From: Chitinophagaceae bacterium DXS
Lineage (GTDB): Bacteria; Bacteroidota; Bacteroidia; Chitinophagales; Chitinophagaceae
NCBI GenBank assembly: GCA_030345135.1
Contig: CP128386.1
Location: 2,815,677 to 2,879,676 of the forward strand
Length of the DNA: 64,000 bases
Direction of reading: 5' to 3'
Below, in pieces: positions 63,901 to 64,000 of the stretch. Position 1 is the first letter of the stretch; each line of letters starts with the position of its first letter. The position numbers and the translations under genes were made by a program. The notes beneath the pieces were generated by a model that was not told the DNA's origin, searched no databases, and worked only from the letters and a program-made list of their open reading frames with translations.

Positions 63901-64000
63901 CCACCGTTAGTGCCAATCCAAAGATTCCCATTGCTATCTTCAGCAAACCTGTTGACATCATCAAAAGGCAAACTGGCAGCATCATACGGATTATGCTTAT
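60921..64000 (-). CDS. hybrid two-component system (HTCS) sensor/regulator, 5' end outside the window
   Basis: At least 1026 residues are visible and the frame stays open through 64000, so the N-terminus is missing. Order: two-component propeller repeats ('NLWIGTNGGGL', 'RVWIGSYYGGL', 'TLWIGTLGNGF'), a Y_Y_Y domain ending 'LDPGEYTFQVKAANDDG', a membrane segment, HisKA ('FFTNVSHEFRTPLSLIL', near 62480), HATPase ('DTGIGIAP', 'GSGIGLSI'), a receiver ('ILLVEDNEDF', 'VVSDVSMPEMDG', near 61550) and a C-terminal AraC HTH ('MNIAEVAYEVGFNNPKYFTKYF'). HTCS proteins sense periplasmic glycans and activate polysaccharide-use genes, probably encoded beyond the window. Confidence 0.95.
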   Translation of the reverse strand, partial: KHNPYDAASLPFDDVNRFAEDSNGNLWIGTNGGGLIYFNRKNNTYTRYRHQPNNKNSIGNDIIVSLWIDHKQRVWIGSYYGGLDCFDGNKFIHYKHNEKDSTTIADDRIWDIFEDSSNTLWIGTLGNGFDKFDESKKVFYHHKAVLAGSNFVSSITEDGAGNIWVGTAYGVDVLDKKTGKIAHYSSAANKLSNDNVTFVRKDLKGNMWVGTRDGLNVFNPSKQTFQSFTTKDGLPDNNVLTLLQDSTHNFWVSTPTGISKIAATEKNGLFTLVCKNYDEKDGLQSRIFNNNAAFKTREEELMFGGPNGFNIIQPASISRNTNKPSIVLTGFQLFNESVRVGEKFNKHIILSNAIAETNEIELKYNENVFSIDFAALSYVNADKNTYAYKLDGFNSEWLTTDGKTRRATYTNLDPGEYTFQVKAANDDGVWNDQGLKLKIKILPPFWKTPLAYLLYFIIAVTIFWFARRLDMQRAKMRFELQQQKKEAQRLHELDMMKIKFFTNVSHEFRTPLSLILTPLEKIINQSSSDDQRKQFQLIHRNARRVLNLVNQLLDFRKMEVHELKLHATKGDLAKFIREVSYSFTDLAENKNIQFSYTSNCNHLNTSFDHDKIERILFNLLSNAFKFTPERGKVQVEVNVNHTGKEALAEIKISDTGIGIAPEKQEKIFERFFQNEIPGTMVNQGSGIGLSITKEFVRLHNGYISVQSEPDKGSRFTVFLPFGVEHTVENLLPYQPAVLPQPEPTVTVNETAVNQPVAAASHNKPVILLVEDNEDFRFYLKDNLKEFYHIVEAENGRIGWQRTLSAHPAIVVSDVSMPEMDGIELCKKIKQDARTRHIPVMLLTALIGEEQQLKGLQTGATDYITKPFSFEILVSRIRNILHEQEALKRTYSKQVEAKTSEIKVGSPDERFIQQALQIVEQNLSNASFSVEELSRGLCMSRVAVYKKIFSLTGKAPIEFIRSVRLQRAAQLLEKTEMNIAEVAYEVGFNNPKYFTKYFKAFFGQVPSVYVAEKRKQAGSNVKSQPE

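Overview
The window reads as a chromosomal segment of a Bacteroidota bacterium, most likely in or near the Chitinophagaceae. The evidence is a type IX secretion C-terminal sorting-type domain, DUF4294, BshB1 (bacillithiol synthesis), a GH92 mannosidase, a one-protein hybrid two-component system (HTCS), tandem MacB-like permeases, promoter -7 boxes of the form TAnnTTTG, and almost no Shine-Dalgarno sequences. I see no rRNA, tRNA, transposase, phage gene or CRISPR array.

Layout. 0-6 kb: an orphan sorting-domain remnant and two large FtsX/MacB-type permeases. 6-9 kb: a repeat field, a Gfo/Idh/MocA oxidoreductase and a UPF0175/DUF3368 toxin-antitoxin pair. 9-13 kb: hutI, a Gcr-like membrane protein and hutG (histidine degradation). 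13-20 kb: a patatin/beta-barrel protein, a YCII protein, an MFS transporter and release factor 3. 20-27 kb: AraC regulators, a VOC protein, a CodA-like amidohydrolase with an ankyrin lipoprotein, and a secreted MBL-fold hydrolase. 26.8-32.4 kb: a nitric-oxide block (Rrf2 regulator, hemerythrin protein, flavohemoglobin, Crp/Fnr regulator) and a SulP transporter. 33-35 kb: two HxlR regulators and an SDR. 35-41 kb: oligopeptidase B, a BSP-family metallopeptidase and GH92. 41-50 kb: CysM, PdxJ, a second Gfo/Idh/MocA enzyme, MATE, an OMP, a BtuF-like protein and class II aldolase. 50-60 kb: ValRS, PAP2, GNAT, a SanA-like protein, DinB, Crp/Fnr, SMR, and fatty-acid desaturase with BshB1. 60-64 kb: DUF4294, two overlapping lipoproteins and an HTCS running off the end.

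The most striking structure is intergenic. About a dozen families of degenerate tandem repeats with 7-8 bp periods fill the gaps between transcription units. In roughly twenty cases an array starts within about 0-20 bp of a stop codon and always shows the same purine-rich strand to the gene it follows. The reverse-complement form of the same families lies ahead of following genes. Gaps inside operons and most gaps with a classical terminator lack them. Several long open frames begin inside these arrays, so many naive start codons are wrong; corrected starts are given below.
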